Positions 8,756 through 16,477 are shown, numbered from the stretch's first letter. The stretch: DNA of 21,639 nucleotides from Bacteroidaceae bacterium (GCA_900765575.1 CAAFRW010000111.1:1-21639), one strand, 5' to 3'. Made by a program: numbers and translations. Notes: a model not told the origin generated them from the letters alone.

Positions 8756-9334
8756 TTAGAATTCTACAGTAGGAGCTTTTTCGGTTCCGGCTTCCGCCTC
8801 GAAATAGGGACGTTTCTCAAAACCGAACAGACTTGAAAAAATATTGTTGGGGAATTTGCGGATGTACGTATTGTAGTCGCGCGAAGCCTCGTTAAAGTTC
8901 CGGCGTTCCACACTGATACGATTTTCCGTACCTTCCAGTTGTGCTTGTAATTCCTTGAAGTTTTCGTTGGCTTTCAGCTCGGGATAATTCTCGGTAATGG
9001 CAAGCAGGCGACTTAATGCACCGCCTATTTCCCCTTGAGCCTCTTGGTAAGCTTTCAGTTTCTCCGGAGTCAGATTCTCTGCATCCACCGTTACCTGAGT
9101 TGCTTTCGAGCGTGCGGCTACTACCGCTTCAAGCGTTTCTTTTTCGTGCGCTGCATATCCTTTTACGGTATTTACCAGATTGGGAATTAAATCGGCACGA
9201 CGTTGATATTGATTTTCTACATTACTCCATGCATGGCTGACTGCTTCGTCTTTTTCTACCATGGTATTGTATCCGCAACTACTTAAAGAAATTGCGCAAA
9301 CAAGCATTAGGATAAATCTTGTAACGTTTTTCAT
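8756..9334 (-). CDS. LemA family lipoprotein
   Basis: A 192-residue LemA-family protein, all-helical, of unclear molecular role. LemA proteins are often encoded beside TPM-domain membrane proteins, as here. The N-terminus MKNVTRFILMLVCAISLSSC has a lipobox with C20, so the mature protein should be lipid-anchored facing the periplasm. The LemA signature AWSNVENQYQRRADLIPNLV (about 35-54) is clear and is followed by long amphipathic helices to about residue 155. A short C-terminal tail includes FGFEKRPYFEAEAG, another family hallmark. It begins 43 bp after the TPM gene and ends 11 bp before purM. Many LemA proteins have an uncleaved N-terminal anchor, whereas this form has a lipobox. Confidence 0.92.
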   Translation of the reverse strand: MKNVTRFILMLVCAISLSSCGYNTMVEKDEAVSHAWSNVENQYQRRADLIPNLVNTVKGYAAHEKETLEAVVAARSKATQVTVDAENLTPEKLKAYQEAQGEIGGALSRLLAITENYPELKANENFKELQAQLEGTENRISVERRNFNEASRDYNTYIRKFPNNIFSSLFGFEKRPYFEAEAGTEKAPTVEF

Positions 9335-9377
9335 ATACGTGAGTTTTTATAAATTAGCTGTTTTGTTGAACTTTAAG

Positions 9378-10292
9378 TTAGAATCGTGAACCGGCGCCTC
9401 CGCCTCCGAAGCTTCCTCCGCCGAAACTGCCACCGGAGAATCCACCGCCTCCGCGACCTCCAAACGAGCCTCCACCAAAGATGAACGGACCACCTCGTCC
9501 TCCTCTTCCTATACCACCGGAATGGTCATCGGAATCTTCTTCTTTGACCACTGTATATCCACAGTTAGAGCAGGTATAAACTACCCGTTCTTTTTTTATT
9601 CCGTTTCGTCTGGAAATCAAATGAGAGTCCGTACGGTGCAATGTATGTTTTTTACATTTGGGACAAAGGCTCTTTCTGCGTTGGATGTAATAAGCCATGG
9701 CAAAAATGCAGACCATGAAAAGAAATACAAATCCGAAAACATAGAATTCTCCGGAATCTTCTCCTCCTTGATTTTCAGGTTTCATAGAACCGTCGAGGTA
9801 ACCGTTAACCGCCCTGATGCCCGAAAGCATTCCTGCATCCCATTCGTTTTTTGCGAAGAAAGGATTCATTTTCCGGTTCTGAATCCGTTTGCAAATGGCA
9901 TCCGGAAGGGTACCTTCTAATCCGTAACCGGTTACAAATTGAATACAACGGTCTTGGGTGGAAAGTAAAATAACCAGTCCATTGTTGCTTTTCTTTTTTC
10001 CGACACCATTCTTTGAACCCAGTTCGTAGGCAAAGTTAAAGCAGTCGCCACCTTCTATTTCTTTTACAGCCACTACCAATGTCTCTATTCCGGTGTTTTG
10101 TTCCAGTGCATATAAGATGCTGTCTATTTGAGAGACGGTAGCGGAAGATAATACATGGTCCGGATTACAGACATATCGGGTTTTATCCTGAAGGTGAACC
10201 ATCACGATATCGTCCACTTTGTATGCTTCGGCTTTTCCCTGTATGGAAAAAAGGAAAGCGCAAACAATCAATGTAATGACATATCTTTTCAT
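9378..10292 (-). CDS. TPM-domain membrane protein with zinc ribbon and glycine-rich tail
   Basis: A 304-residue protein with several distinct parts. A cleavable signal peptide spans about residues 1-23 (AEA end). A TPM (YgcG-like) domain follows at about 40-170, with hallmarks NNGLVILLS and VTGYGLEGTLPDA. One membrane span lies at about 183-202. A four-cysteine zinc ribbon comes next (C210-x2-C213 ... C241-x2-C244). The last 45 residues are a Gly/Ser/Phe-rich tail with repeated GGGSFGG units. The TPM domain would be periplasmic, and the ribbon and tail cytoplasmic. The protein is paired with LemA downstream. The function of TPM/LemA pairs is not settled. An element matching the Bacteroides -7 box (TACTTTTG, 307-300) ends only 7 bp before the ATG, which suggests an almost leaderless mRNA. 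Confidence 0.88.
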   Translation of the reverse strand: MKRYVITLIVCAFLFSIQGKAEAYKVDDIVMVHLQDKTRYVCNPDHVLSSATVSQIDSILYALEQNTGIETLVVAVKEIEGGDCFNFAYELGSKNGVGKKKSNNGLVILLSTQDRCIQFVTGYGLEGTLPDAICKRIQNRKMNPFFAKNEWDAGMLSGIRAVNGYLDGSMKPENQGGEDSGEFYVFGFVFLFMVCIFAMAYYIQRRKSLCPKCKKHTLHRTDSHLISRRNGIKKERVVYTCSNCGYTVVKEEDSDDHSGGIGRGGRGGPFIFGGGSFGGRGGGGFSGGSFGGGSFGGGGAGSRF

Positions 10293-10299
10293 ATGGGCG

Positions 10300-10307
10300 C
10301 AAAAGTA
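10300..10307 (-). promoter_or_regulatory. Bacteroides-type -7 box before the TPM gene
   Basis: On the minus strand the octamer TACTTTTG matches the -7 consensus TAnnTTTG. No good TTTG lies about 19 bp upstream, so the -33 element is weak. The predicted transcription start falls within a few bases of the start codon at 10292. The site is in the 176-bp gap before the TPM-lemA-purM-prfA-pyrF run and is the best candidate promoter for it. Confidence 0.5.
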
Positions 10308-10390
10308 CTAAATCTTTTGGGATTTTTCCGTGTTCGTACCTAGATTTCGCCGATTATTTTATTTCATTACCAATTATTGGATAAACACAA

Positions 10391-10404
10391 TAAGGAGCTC
10401 CTTA
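10391..10404. repeat. 14-bp perfect palindrome between the two minus-strand blocks
   Basis: TAAGGAGCTCCTTA is its own reverse complement. It lies in the 176-bp gap between the hydrolase stop (10469) and the TPM gene start (10292). A second copy of the half-site (CTCCTT) is at about 10425-10430, so in RNA the first arm could pair with either. There is no T-tract, so it is not a standard terminator. It could be a dimeric regulator site or chance. Confidence 0.35.
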
Positions 10405-10468
10405 AACTTCTAACAGCATGATAACTCCTTCAACTACCGGATTACATAACTTGTTAAACCAGAATCAA

Positions 10469-11425
10469 TCAGTTGTTGTATTCTTTTAAGAAATTACTTA
10501 CCTGGTTGGTATAAGCTTGCGGATTTGTCCGGTAAGAAGTAGCATGAGCCGACTCGGCTTCTATCCATAACTTTTTAGGTTGCGGTTTGGCCTGAAATAC
10601 CTCTTCACCCATATAAGTCGGTACATATTTATCCTTTCCTCCGTGGATAAATAGCATCGGTAACCGACACTTTTCCACTTGATTCAGCGAACTGGCTTCT
10701 TTAAAATTCCATCCGTACCGGTATTGGCAGATGGCATTGGCTACATACAGGAGAGGGAAGGCCGGGAGATTAAATTCTTCTTTCAGCTCTTTTTTAAACT
10801 GTGCCCATACGGATGTGTACCCGCAATCTTCGACAAAAGCCTTAACGTAGGAGGGCAACTCTTCTCCGGAGACCATCATGGTGGTAGCGCCTCCCATCGA
10901 TATGCCGTGTACTACCATTTGGGTACTGTCTCCATAAATATGGTGGGCTACTTCCATCCATTGCATTACGTCTTTCCGGTCGTTCCACCCCATTTGGATG
11001 TAGTCTCCTTCACTCAGTCCGGAATAGCGTAAGTCGGGCAGAAGAATGTTGTAGTCCAACGAATGGTTATACATGTGTCCAATCATGAACATGCGTATGG
11101 CATTGTCTGTGTAGCCGTGTACCAATACGGCTGTTTTACGGGTGGGCTGTTTGGCGGCTACATAGTAGGCGTGTAACTTTACTCCGTCAGGGGACAGAAT
11201 AAACGTGTCTTTTAAAGCTTGAGCCTGATTCAGACTGTCCACCCATTGCCTGAGATAGGGATATTCTTTGTACATATAGGCATACGAACCCTCTATATCT
11301 TTGCCTCTGTTAACAGGCTTCAGCGCGTAATCCACCAAATAGAAGCCTCCCAAAAGAGCAACGATACCTAGAAAAATGACAATCCCTATAAATCCGAATA
11401 AAAACTTTCCGGTTCTTTTTTTCAT
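10469..11425 (-). CDS. Membrane-anchored alpha/beta hydrolase
   Basis: A 318-residue serine hydrolase of the alpha/beta fold, of the kind annotated 'alpha/beta hydrolase' with unknown substrate. An N-terminal basic stretch and hydrophobic segment (MKKRTGK then about residues 8-30) should anchor it in the inner membrane with the enzyme outside. The catalytic triad can be placed as S176 (HGISMGG), D265 (HGGKDKYVP) and H294 (ESAHATSY). The oxyanion region is LVHGYTDN (101-108). I chose the ATG at 11425, which overlaps the aroE stop as ATGA. An in-frame TTG at 11446 would add seven residues but looks unnecessary. It is the last gene of the phoH-purC-ubiE-aroE run. Confidence 0.85.
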   Translation of the reverse strand: MKKRTGKFLFGFIGIVIFLGIVALLGGFYLVDYALKPVNRGKDIEGSYAYMYKEYPYLRQWVDSLNQAQALKDTFILSPDGVKLHAYYVAAKQPTRKTAVLVHGYTDNAIRMFMIGHMYNHSLDYNILLPDLRYSGLSEGDYIQMGWNDRKDVMQWMEVAHHIYGDSTQMVVHGISMGGATTMMVSGEELPSYVKAFVEDCGYTSVWAQFKKELKEEFNLPAFPLLYVANAICQYRYGWNFKEASSLNQVEKCRLPMLFIHGGKDKYVPTYMGEEVFQAKPQPKKLWIEAESAHATSYRTNPQAYTNQVSNFLKEYNN

Positions 11426-12168
11426 TTCCTTTCCCAAATATCCCAAGCTGCAAAAGCCTGGAGCAGTAACATTTCCAATCCGTTTTTAGTAGTAGCCCCT
11501 TTCTCTTCTCCTTTTTTCATGAAGAGGGTTACATCCGGATTATATAACAAATCGTACAGTAAATGGTTGGGAGTTAAATATTGGTAAGGAATGTCCGGGC
11601 ATTCGTCCGTATGGGGATACATGCCTACGGGAGTTGTATTTACGATAACGGAATATTCGTCCATTACTTCGGCTGTTAACTCTTCGTAAGTAAACATGTT
11701 GGGACGTTCGTGGCGGGAAACAAACGGTCCTTCTACGCCCAATTGCTTCAAACCATGGAATACGGCTTTCGAAGCTCCTCCCGTACCTAATATCAGCGCT
11801 TTTTTATGGTGCGGTTCCAGTAGCGGTTCTATGGATTTGGTGAAACCTATTACATCGGAGTTATAACCTACCAACTTCGGGTCCGAATCTTTCTGGCGGA
11901 TTACTTTTATCACATTGATAGCCCCTATTTCACGGGCATCCTTGTCCAGTTCGTCCAAGTAGGAGATTACTTTTTCTTTGTAAGGAATGGTTACATTTAA
12001 TCCTTTTAACTCAGGATTCTCTGCAATAACTTGCGGAAGGTCGTTAATCGATGGAATCTCAAAATTCATGTAGACTGCATCAATATCTTCATTTGCAAAC
12101 TTCTCATTGAAATAATTCTTAGAGAAAGAGTGTCCGAGCGGATAACCGATTAATCCAAATTTGTCCAT
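11422..12168 (-). CDS. aroE: Shikimate dehydrogenase
   Basis: AroE reduces 3-dehydroshikimate to shikimate with NADPH on the route to chorismate. The 248-residue protein is compact compared with E. coli (272). The substrate site shows GYPLGHSFSK (8-17), the catalytic K64 in NVTIPYK, and D105 in YNSDVIGF. The nucleotide-binding loop is GTGGAS (128-133), and the C-terminal NGLEMLLLQA helix is present. It begins 13 bp after ubiE and overlaps the hydrolase start by four bases. Chorismate feeds menaquinone, so co-location with the menaquinone methyltransferase is biochemically sensible. Confidence 0.96.
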   Translation of the reverse strand: MDKFGLIGYPLGHSFSKNYFNEKFANEDIDAVYMNFEIPSINDLPQVIAENPELKGLNVTIPYKEKVISYLDELDKDAREIGAINVIKVIRQKDSDPKLVGYNSDVIGFTKSIEPLLEPHHKKALILGTGGASKAVFHGLKQLGVEGPFVSRHERPNMFTYEELTAEVMDEYSVIVNTTPVGMYPHTDECPDIPYQYLTPNHLLYDLLYNPDVTLFMKKGEEKGATTKNGLEMLLLQAFAAWDIWERK

Positions 12169-12181
12169 AGTGTCTTGTTTT

Positions 12182-12919
12182 TTATTTAGTAGCTGTGTAT
12201 AAAGTGCAAAATCCCATAGTGAGACGTGTAAAGGAGACTTCTTTAAAACCTGCCTTGGTAATAATTCCTTTCATTATTTCTCCCTGAGGAAAAGCTTGAA
12301 TGGTTTTAGGCAAGTAGGTGTATGCGCTTCTGTCTTTCGATATCATTTTCCCAATAAGCGGAAGCACTATCTTTGAGTAAATACCGAACAGTTGTTTCAT
12401 GGGGAAACTTTTAGGAGTGGATAACTCCAGAATGATTAGATGTCCGTTTTCTTTTAATACCCGGTGTATTTCTTTCAGAGCCTTATCCAGTTCTTCAAAA
12501 TTGCGGACTCCAAATGCTACGGTAGCTGCGTCGAAGGAAGCATCGGATAACGATAAAGCCGTACAATCTTCTTTGGCAAAACGAATAATAGGAGTCAACC
12601 CTTCTTTTTCCACTTTCTCCCTGGCTATTTGCATCATACCTTCTGAAATGTCAATGCCCAGAATTTCTTTCGGGCCTATTTGTTTTCCCATCAGTATGGC
12701 AAAGTCCCCGGTTCCGGTAGCAATGTCCAAGATGCTCTCCGGTTGGAAGCTTTTCAAGACTTTTACAGCCTTTCGTCTCCAACTTTTGTCGATGCCGAGC
12801 GATAACGTATGGTTTAAAGAGTCGTAGGTGGGAGCAATGTTATCGAACATTTGCTCCACCTGCTCCTTCTTTTCTCCATTACCGTTGTACGGTTTTATGT
12901 TTTCCTGTGCGTACTTCAT
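12182..12919 (-). CDS. ubiE: Demethylmenaquinone methyltransferase
   Basis: A 245-residue class I SAM-dependent methyltransferase of the UbiE/MenG family. It adds the C-methyl group to demethylmenaquinone in the last step of menaquinone synthesis (also called menG). The N-terminal block MFDNIAPTYDSLNHTLSLGID (about 24-44), the SAM-binding DIATGTGDF (65-73), the AFGVRNF motif and the C-terminal FCTLYTATK are all family signatures. Bacteroidales use menaquinone only, so the MenG activity is the relevant one. It starts 2 bp after the purC stop, suggesting translational coupling. Confidence 0.95.
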   Translation of the reverse strand: MKYAQENIKPYNGNGEKKEQVEQMFDNIAPTYDSLNHTLSLGIDKSWRRKAVKVLKSFQPESILDIATGTGDFAILMGKQIGPKEILGIDISEGMMQIAREKVEKEGLTPIIRFAKEDCTALSLSDASFDAATVAFGVRNFEELDKALKEIHRVLKENGHLIILELSTPKSFPMKQLFGIYSKIVLPLIGKMISKDRSAYTYLPKTIQAFPQGEIMKGIITKAGFKEVSFTRLTMGFCTLYTATK

Positions 12920-12921
12920 CC

Positions 12922-13866
12922 TTATTTATTCAGAAACTCTGTAACGTTCTTTTCGATGCGGGCAGCCAGTCCTTCGGTATTTTCCTTTTGGAATTTTTCG
13001 CCGGTAATGTGCTCATACAATTCGATGTAACGTTCGCTGATGGAGTTCACGATTTCGTCTGTCATTTCCGGAACCTGTTGTCCTTCTTTTCCCTGGAAAC
13101 CGTTGTCCATTAACCATTCGCGTACGAATTCTTTAGAAAGCTGTTTTTGTGCTTCTCCTTTTTCGAAACGTTCCTGATAGCCTTCAGCATAGAAATAACG
13201 GCTTGAATCCGGTGTATGAATTTCGTCCATCAAATAGATTTCGCCGTTGTAGGTACCGAATTCATATTTCGTATCTACCAGAATCAATCCGCGTTCGGCA
13301 GCTATTTCGGTTCCTCTTTTGAATAGAGCTAACGTATATTTTTCTAACGTAGCGTACTCTTCGGGAGTAGCCAAGCCTTGTTTTAGAATCTCTTCTTTTG
13401 AAATGTCTTCGTCGTGCAAGCCCATTTCAGCTTTGGTAGTGGGCGTAACAATGGGTTCGGGGAAACGTTCGTTTTCTCTCATTCCATCCGGAAGCTTTAC
13501 GCCGCAGATTTCACGGACTCCGCTTTTGTAGGTACGCCATGCGCTACCGCAAAGATAACCACGTACAATCATTTCTACCGGAAATCCTTTGCACATGACT
13601 CCAACCGTTACCATTGGGTCAGGAGTCGCCATTTTCCAGTTTGGGCAGATATCTGTTGTCGCATCCAGGAATTTGGCTGCAATCTGGTTTAACATTTGTC
13701 CTTTGTAAGGAATTCCTTTCGGCAAAACAACGTCGAAAGCTGAGATACGGTCTGTGGCAACCATCACTAATTTTTCATTGTTGATGTTGTATACATCGCG
13801 TACTTTTCCGTGGTATACACTTTTCTGTCCCGGAAAATTAAAGTCTGTTTTTACTAAAGCTTTCAT
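12922..13866 (-). CDS. purC: Phosphoribosylaminoimidazole-succinocarboxamide synthase (SAICAR synthase)
   Basis: PurC joins aspartate to CAIR using ATP in purine synthesis. The 314-residue protein belongs to the longer form of the family; E. coli has 237. Motifs are KVRDVY (21-26), TDRISAFD (38-45), the SAICAR signature EMIVRGYLCGSAW (98-110) and VDTKYEFG (197-204) with the following LMDEIHTPDSSR. The C-terminal 60 residues include an extra helical region (ISERYIELYEHITGE). It follows phoH by 12 bp and precedes ubiE by 2 bp. Confidence 0.96.
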   Translation of the reverse strand: MKALVKTDFNFPGQKSVYHGKVRDVYNINNEKLVMVATDRISAFDVVLPKGIPYKGQMLNQIAAKFLDATTDICPNWKMATPDPMVTVGVMCKGFPVEMIVRGYLCGSAWRTYKSGVREICGVKLPDGMRENERFPEPIVTPTTKAEMGLHDEDISKEEILKQGLATPEEYATLEKYTLALFKRGTEIAAERGLILVDTKYEFGTYNGEIYLMDEIHTPDSSRYFYAEGYQERFEKGEAQKQLSKEFVREWLMDNGFQGKEGQQVPEMTDEIVNSISERYIELYEHITGEKFQKENTEGLAARIEKNVTEFLNK

Positions 13867-13878
13867 AATTATATTGGT

Positions 13879-14877
13879 TTAAATATTCGTTTCTTTTGGG
13901 TTTGTGCCGGCTTTCCGTTTCTCTTTGGCGGCTGCCTGGGTCTTTTCGTCGTATTTTTCGTAAGCCTCTACAATACGGGTTACCAGTTTGTGACGAACGA
14001 TATCTTTTTTATTCATTTCGATAAAGCTGATTCCTTTCACATCTTTCAGAATCCTCATGGCCTGTATCAAACCGGAAGTCTGGGATGTGGGCAAGTCAAT
14101 CTGTGTCATATCGCCTGTAACAATCATCTTGGTGTTCATACCCATACGGGTAAGAAACATCTTGATTTGTTGCGTGGTGGTGTTCTGGGCCTCATCGAGA
14201 ATCACTACGGCGTCATTCAATGTCCGTCCGCGCATAAAGGCCAGCGGAGCTATCTGTATGACGTTCAGTTCCATGTATTCTTTCAATTTAGCCACCGGAA
14301 TCATATCTTGCAGCGCATCGTATAGCGGTTGCAGATAAGGGTCTATTTTGTCTTTCATGTCTCCCGGCAGGAATCCGAGTTTTTCTCCTGCTTCCACTGC
14401 GGGACGGCTTAAAATGATTTTCTTTATTTCCTTGTTTTTGAGAGAGCGTACGGCCAGGGCGATGGCGGTGTATGTTTTTCCCGAACCGGCCGGACCCGTA
14501 GCAAACAACATATCGTTTTTCTCATATTCCTGTACCAGTTTCAATTGGTTGGCGCTTCGGGGAGTAATCGGTTTACCGGTCACGCTGTATACAATCACGT
14601 CCCCGGTTTTCTCTACTTGGGGCGTTTTGCCTTTCACGATATCCAGAATCACCTCTTCTTTCAGCGAATTGTACTCTGCGCAATACTTTTCCAAAGCCAG
14701 GATGCTTTCTTCAAACGCACACATTTCCTCTTCATCTCCCATTACTTTGATGACATTGCCTCGCGCAACAATCCGTAATTTGGGATACAATGCCTTTATT
14801 ATTTGTAGATTGGCATTGTTTACGCCATAAAAAATAACCGGGTCTATATCTTCTAAAACAATATGTTTCTCTATCAT
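13879..14877 (-). CDS. PhoH family ATPase (PhoL type)
   Basis: A 332-residue PhoH-like P-loop ATPase, probably acting on RNA. Walker A is GPAGSGKT (128-135) and Walker B is VVILDEAQN with D228 and E229. Between them lie LSRPAVEAGEKLGFLPGDM, a signature of the family, and MTGDMTQIDLP-type residues (VTGDMTQIDLP) after the Walker B motif. The N-terminal 100 residues resemble the KH-like domain of PhoL. E. coli PhoL is encoded next to ybeY, but no ybeY is seen here. It heads the run phoH, purC, ubiE, aroE, hydrolase. A -7 box (TAAATTTG) lies about 40 bp upstream. Confidence 0.92.
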   Translation of the reverse strand: MIEKHIVLEDIDPVIFYGVNNANLQIIKALYPKLRIVARGNVIKVMGDEEEMCAFEESILALEKYCAEYNSLKEEVILDIVKGKTPQVEKTGDVIVYSVTGKPITPRSANQLKLVQEYEKNDMLFATGPAGSGKTYTAIALAVRSLKNKEIKKIILSRPAVEAGEKLGFLPGDMKDKIDPYLQPLYDALQDMIPVAKLKEYMELNVIQIAPLAFMRGRTLNDAVVILDEAQNTTTQQIKMFLTRMGMNTKMIVTGDMTQIDLPTSQTSGLIQAMRILKDVKGISFIEMNKKDIVRHKLVTRIVEAYEKYDEKTQAAAKEKRKAGTNPKETNI

Positions 14878-14917
14878 TCAGTATCTTTTGTTGTTAGCTT
14901 ACTTTATAATCCGGTTG

Positions 14918-14925
14918 CAAATTTA
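14918..14925 (-). promoter_or_regulatory. Putative -7 box for the phoH operon
   Basis: On the minus strand TAAATTTG matches TAnnTTTG and lies about 40 bp before the phoH start. No convincing TTTG is found about 19 bp farther upstream. This is the best candidate for transcription of the phoH-purC-ubiE-aroE-hydrolase run. Confidence 0.45.
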
Positions 14926-15040
14926 GTCAATCGTTTTGAATTGCTTCTCTATTTAAATGCTAAATTCACGTCTGTTCCTTAATATTTTTCATCCGTCTCT
15001 CTTCTTTTATTTTTTGTTCTTCATTCTTTCTTTTTCATTT

Positions 15041-15059
15041 GTTTGCCTTATCTTTGCGT
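15041..15059 (+). repeat. Upstream copy of a duplicated promoter-like 19-mer
   Basis: GTTTGCCTTATCTTTGCGT differs at one base from the sequence at 15127-15145. It contains the -7 box TATCTTTG (15049-15056). Together they look like tandem promoters, or a duplicated promoter cassette, driving the lipoprotein gene at 15174. No gene lies between the two copies. Confidence 0.6.
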
Positions 15060-15111
15060 GCGAAAAAGCGAAAATAAGCTGCACCTCGGCATAAAAAAGG
15101 AACGAGTCCAT

Positions 15112-15145
15112 TTTATTCTGCTCCCGGTTTGTCTTATCTTTGCGT
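15112..15145 (+). promoter_or_regulatory. Probable promoter of the DUF5715 lipoprotein gene
   Basis: TATCTTTG at 15135-15142 matches the Bacteroides -7 box TAnnTTTG. TTTA at 15112-15115 sits 19 bp upstream as a near-match to the -33 TTTG. Transcription would start near 15149, about 25 nt before the ATG at 15174. The box is part of the downstream copy (15127-15145) of the 19-bp duplication. Confidence 0.6.
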
Positions 15146-15173
15146 CGTTTTATATGAAAAAGATACTTGAGTG

Positions 15174-15851
15174 ATGTACACAAACAAACATTTTTATCTC
15201 CCTTTCCTGTTGTTGATTTGCATAGTGCCGTTCCTTTTCGGCTGTAAGAAAAAAGACATGTCGATGAAGATGAACGAACCTCATAATATAAGGGGCGTAG
15301 TCAGTTTTAAACGGACTTTTCCCGATTTGAACGAGGTGCATCTGGGAGCTGCCAAGCAAATAGGTATCCGTCCCATTGCTTCGCGGGAAGAGGCCGACCG
15401 TTTGGTAGGGCGTCTGGAGAAAATAGAAGCCAATGAGGTGTATGCAATGGATTCGCTCACTCACTCCATTCCTTATCTGGTGCCGCAGGCTCATCTGCTT
15501 TTGAACCGTATCGGACAGAATTTTTTGGATTCGTTGACTTGTAAGGGGTTGAATCCCAATAAAGTGATTGTTACCTCTGTGTTGCGCACCAAAGAGGATG
15601 TGAAGCGTTTGCGCCGCCGTAACGGAAATGCGTCGGAAAACTCGGCTCACTTCTATGGCACAACGTTCGATATCAGTTACAAACGTTTCAGCAAGGTGGA
15701 AGACCCTGACGGACGTCCTATGCAGGATGTGAGTTCGGACACGTTGAAGCTGGTTCTTTCGGAAGTGCTCCGCGATTTGCGGAAAGAAGAAGCTTGCTAC
15801 GTGAAATATGAACTGAAACAAGGATGTTTTCACATTACGGCCCGTCCGTAG
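15174..15851 (+). CDS. DUF5715-type lipoprotein with M15-peptidase-like signature
   Basis: A 225-residue exported protein. The N-terminus MYTNKHFYLPFLLLICIVPF leads to a lipobox (FLFGC) with C24, so it should be lipid-anchored in the envelope. The C-terminal half has SVLRTKEDVKRLRRRNGNAS (134-153), then SAHFYGTTFD with H159 and D166, and CFHI with H220. The H-x6-D ... H arrangement matches the zinc ligands of M15/MepK-type murein peptidases, although a Glu two to three residues before the last His is absent. I infer a peptidoglycan-linked or M15-fold protein; the DUF assignment is from memory. The ATG at 15174 was preferred over the GTG at 15171. A six-codon ORF (MKKILE, 15154-15174) ends across this ATG. 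Confidence 0.8.
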   Translation: MYTNKHFYLPFLLLICIVPFLFGCKKKDMSMKMNEPHNIRGVVSFKRTFPDLNEVHLGAAKQIGIRPIASREEADRLVGRLEKIEANEVYAMDSLTHSIPYLVPQAHLLLNRIGQNFLDSLTCKGLNPNKVIVTSVLRTKEDVKRLRRRNGNASENSAHFYGTTFDISYKRFSKVEDPDGRPMQDVSSDTLKLVLSEVLRDLRKEEACYVKYELKQGCFHITARP

Positions 15852-15869
15852 CGATGTCCTAACTCTTTC

Positions 15870-16448
15870 TTATTCTGCCAAATCGCTCCAGAATTCAATG
15901 TATCTCGGCGTGGCTTGTTGAGCTACGGCGTTGTCATACTTTATACCGAATTCATTTGAAAAATAGGAGAATAAATCGTTCCCGTAACAGATGATATCCG
16001 TCTGGTATACGGAGAAAACCGGATTTCCCGCTTCGCATGGAGTGGCAGGGAGGTATCTGTGCGAGTATATTGGAATTAATGGAGGATATTGCTTGTAAAA
16101 TGATTCGGCGAGTTGGATTTGCTCAGCCTGTGAATCCGGTTTTTTGCCCCAATCTTTGTACCAGAAATGATTGTTGCTGATATCAAAGAGGATTCCCTCG
16201 AACGGCCAGTTGAACCTCTGTTTGATATCCTTTATGGAGTGCCAATCGATAAAGTTGTTTGATACGGGAAGTGCTGTTTGTAGAAATTGCCTTAAATCGG
16301 GTGGAAAGATGAATCGGAATTCGTTCTCTATCTCAGTTATCTCTTTGTCTGATAAACCCTTCGCAAAAGTAACTCCTCTTTTCCGCAAAAGACTGATTAG
16401 ATATTCAAAGTCTGAATCGTTGCTATTTCTTTTCTCGGTTTCTTTCAT
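15870..16448 (-). CDS. SMI1/KNR4 (SUKH) family protein
   Basis: A 192-residue protein of the SMI1/KNR4 (SUKH) superfamily. The signature is visible at GLSDKEITEIENEFRFIFPP (31-50), typical of the first helix and the FPPDLRQFL strand. The block WPFEGILFDISNNHFW (81-96) and the C-terminal HRYLPATP...AGNPVFSVYQTDI (130-152) are also typical. SUKH proteins often act as immunity proteins against secreted toxins; others are orphan genes of unknown role. No toxin gene is seen here. It is convergent with the lipoprotein gene (18-bp gap) and borders the repeat-rich region on its 5' side. A -7 box (TACATTTG) lies 29 bp before its start. Confidence 0.85.
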   Translation of the reverse strand: MKETEKRNSNDSDFEYLISLLRKRGVTFAKGLSDKEITEIENEFRFIFPPDLRQFLQTALPVSNNFIDWHSIKDIKQRFNWPFEGILFDISNNHFWYKDWGKKPDSQAEQIQLAESFYKQYPPLIPIYSHRYLPATPCEAGNPVFSVYQTDIICYGNDLFSYFSNEFGIKYDNAVAQQATPRYIEFWSDLAE

Positions 16449-16477
16449 TGTGATTTCGTTAGTAATACCTCCCGTTG

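Noticed and set aside
11425..11446. An earlier TTG start for the alpha/beta hydrolase
   Set aside because: The ATG at 11425 gives a typical basic-plus-hydrophobic anchor and a standard ATGA overlap with aroE.
15150..15833. A 227-codon minus-strand ORF opposite the DUF5715 gene
   Set aside because: It is the exact antisense of a gene with lipobox, motifs and promoter. Its product is His-rich with no protein-like domains.
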